A DNA stretch of 44,733 bases from Penium margaritaceum (lineage: Eukaryota; Streptophyta; Zygnematophyceae; Desmidiales; Peniaceae): positions 1 through 44,733 of the forward strand of contig SZWC01016114.1 of the NCBI GenBank assembly GCA_023375785.1, written 5' to 3'. Positions 42,664-44,733 of the stretch are shown in pieces (the first letter of the stretch is position 1; every line of letters begins with the position of its first letter). The position numbers and the translations under genes were made by a program. The notes below the pieces were generated by a model, which searched no databases, had not been told where the DNA came from, and worked only from the letters and a program-made list of their open reading frames with translations.

Positions 42664-43802
42664 GCCAAAAGCAAGCGGTCAGACTGGGATATTTTCATTC
42701 ATTTTCGATTGATGTGCGGACAAGAGGACGGTATGAGTGAGTCGGAACCGAGGTCCTGCCAAGCGCAGCTGAGAGGTAATGATGTACGCCCTCGTATGTG
42801 CGACTTCGTTGATTTCCAAGTTGACCCGCATGAGCCTTGTCTTCCAAGCACCAACGAGCAGGAATAGACGCTTCAAATATACCCCTTATCTACTCAAGGA
42901 TCAGAGGACCCTCTGCAAGCAAGTGTATCGAAAGCCTGCTCATGCAACGAACTGCTTGCGCAGACAAGTCCATTAAGTTATACCTTGTTATGACCAAGTG
43001 GGTTCGTAACTCGGCATGCCATTTGTCCGCGACTCTGAGGTTCGTAAGTCCGACAGTGCTGGCTCTCCTCCAGCACCTGCTTCTTACTTTGTACGCAAAC
43101 TTGGCATACCGATTCCCCTGAAGCTTTGTCAGCTCGTGGACATTCAGCATCCCATGTCCATCCCGGCTTGGCACTTGCAACTTGCTTTCAAGTCGTTGAC
43201 AAAAAGAGGACCTCACACCTTCACACACCCTCTTGCTCACACCAACAAAAACAATGACCCGAGCACTGTGCGAGAGTGCAAGAGACTACTGAAAAAAAAA
43301 GCAACCGCGATGGTTCCCTCCCCTCATGCAAACAGCTCAGTCTTCGTGAAGGCTCTCTCAAGCACACCCTCCCCCCACCTAGCGTCTCACTACCTCCTCA
43401 CACCCTCATGCATTCTGCAACACAACTCATTGCAAACCACTGACACACCCTCCCACAATAGCCTCTCCCTTCCTCCACGTCGCCAACCCACTGGTTGCAA
43501 GCAGGTGGCCTGAAGACAAAGTCGAAAAACCATTCTTTAGACGTTTTGCAAAATGTCCGCATTCTGTCCTACCAGTGGTTCCAAGCAACTGGGGGCACAC
43601 AAAACCGAAGGCACCACACGAGTGGGCCTCGTCATGCAGAAAGAGGCGATGAGCAACAGACCTTCCAAAATTGCCCCCCCCCCCCCCTCCCCAAGGAGAG
43701 GCTCGGGTCTTCTGTCCACATTACAAAGAATTCCCTCCTTTCTTTTCTCAGCAACAAAGCGAGCAATGTTGCCCTTACTCCAAAATGCATGATGATAATA
43801 TT
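42664..43802. other. Apparently unique DNA right of element D
   Basis: No transposon hallmark found. Overlapping open frames exist on both strands (43016-43513 plus, 165 codons; 42890-43240 minus, 116 codons), but neither shows a domain I recognise, and the plus frame becomes Ser/Pro/His-rich low complexity. It could hold an exon of a host gene, but nothing in the sequence decides it. Confidence 0.4.
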
Positions 43803-43964
43803 CTCTCCCATCAGCATGATGATGCAACGCTCTCCCATCAGCATGATGATGCAATGCTCTCCCATCAGCATGATGATGCAACGCTCTCCCATCAGCATGA
43901 TGATGCAACGCTCTCCCATCAGCATGATGATGCAACGCCCTCCCATCAGCATGATGATGCAATG
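43803..43964 (+). repeat. 27-bp tandem repeat, six copies
   Basis: Six head-to-tail 27-bp units starting at 43803, 43830, 43857, 43884, 43911 and 43938, each containing CCCATCAGCATGATGATGCA. Units differ at only one or two positions. The period is a multiple of three and stays open as SPISMMMQR (plus strand). Confidence 0.95.
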
Positions 43965-44085
43965 TCCACCCACCACCAGCAACAGTTACGAAGGGGAGCA
44001 ATCGAGCAGTAGCAGCAGCAGCAGCACATACCAAGATGGGAGGACGACCAGAAACGGGGAAAGTATATGAGAAACGGAAGCAATA

Positions 44086-44133
44086 GAAGAAGAAGAAGAA
44101 GAAGAAGAAGAAGAAGAAGAAGAAGAAGAAGAA
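44086..44133 (+). repeat. GAA/TTC microsatellite
   Basis: About 16 uninterrupted GAA triplets. Confidence 0.97.
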
Positions 44134-44733
44134 GGGGAAAGAGAACATGGTCTGAAGAGGAAGATGATACCGGGCGCCACAGTGGGCGCTGGGAATCGAT
44201 TGGGGGGTGGGGAAGAGGGAAAAACATGTTGACAGGAGTGAAAAAGCTGACAGCTCACCTCATTCCCCCTGATCCAGCCTGCCCACTCCCAACCCCCCCC
44301 CCCCCCTTGCCCCTACAGCCATGCCGGCCGGACCCCCGTCCTGCTGAAGCGGCGGGTTGGGGCAGCCGCAGCCGTCGGACCCACACCCCCGACCTCTCCC
44401 ACCGTCACAACCGTCCGCTCCCCATGCCCTGGCTGAGGGACCGGGGACTTTGGTGGCGAACGGTACATGGACTCCCCCAGAAAGCTTTGTCCCGCTCCCT
44501 CCCTCCCTCGGGGTGCAGGGGGGAGGGGGAGGGGGGGCGCAGGGGCACAACCCAGGCCTCCTTGCCGTGCCGTCCTCGGGCGAGTAGTATCCCCGACTGC
44601 CCCTCCCCCCCTCTCCCGTGCATCTTCCTCCCCCCCACCCCTCCCCCTCCCTCGCCTCTCCGCCTCTCCGCCTCCTCCCCCCCCACTCCCCACACCTCCT
44701 CCTTCACCCCCCCTCTCTCCCCCCGTGCCCCCC
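44134..44733. other. Purine- then pyrimidine-rich low-complexity end of the window
   Basis: A/G-rich until about 44250, then strongly C-rich with runs of up to 14 C (44295-44310) and many CCCTCC words to the end. No gene seen; the open frames are composition effects. Confidence 0.7.

Noticed and set aside
43016..43513. 165-codon plus-strand frame as a host gene
   Set aside because: No recognised domain, low-complexity second half, and an equally open minus-strand frame overlaps it.

Overview
The window is a retrotransposon graveyard from a eukaryote. A plant or green-algal host is likely: every LTR element here primes from the same 12-base site, TGGTATCAGAGC, which is the initiator-tRNA-Met site typical of plant Ty1/copia elements, and every pol is copia-ordered (protease, integrase, RT, RNase H). 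No host gene could be identified with confidence. The window opens in a G homopolymer and ends in C-rich low-complexity DNA, so it looks like a complete assembly contig bounded by homopolymers.

Layout. (1) 1-8345, plus strand: decayed copia element A, whose 5' LTR is cut by the window start. (2) 8346-10029: apparently unique DNA. (3) 10035-25727, minus strand: element C, a 6.55-kb LTR element with no pol, interrupted by plus-strand copia element B (11075-20214). (4) 25733-26182: 450 bp of unique DNA between C and D. (5) 26188-42658, plus strand: element D, the same family as C, whose 3' LTR is split by minus-strand copia element E (32593-42511, same family as B). The pol of E is in turn split by a 720-bp hAT-like element (35173-35892). 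(6) 42664-44733: unique DNA with a 27-bp tandem repeat, a GAA microsatellite and a C-rich end.

The boundaries are exact. 5-bp target duplications were found for B (GTATC), C (TGATT), D (CTCTC) and E (GATAG/GTTAG), and an 8-bp one for the hAT (GCCACGAC). C and D act as each other's empty-site control: with insertions removed they are 6548 and 6547 bp. B and E are about 9.14 and 9.19 kb.

How the parts relate. A, B and E are former autonomous Gag-Pol elements, now broken by stops and frameshifts; E is the best preserved and still has the YVDD, DSG and integrase DDE motifs. C and D carry LTRs, primer site and purine tract but no recognisable enzyme, so they would have depended on a helper, plausibly a copia element. 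The most unusual feature is an array of about 50-nt double-stem hairpin modules in the C/D family: two in each LTR and four more spaced about 105 bp apart before the 3' LTR. Their stems differ in sequence between copies but still pair. Other notable points are LTRs that begin TG but do not end CA, in-frame TAG codons at glutamine positions, clusters of TGACGTCA in the B/E leader, and CAG/CTG-rich tracts in the leaders of otherwise unrelated elements.
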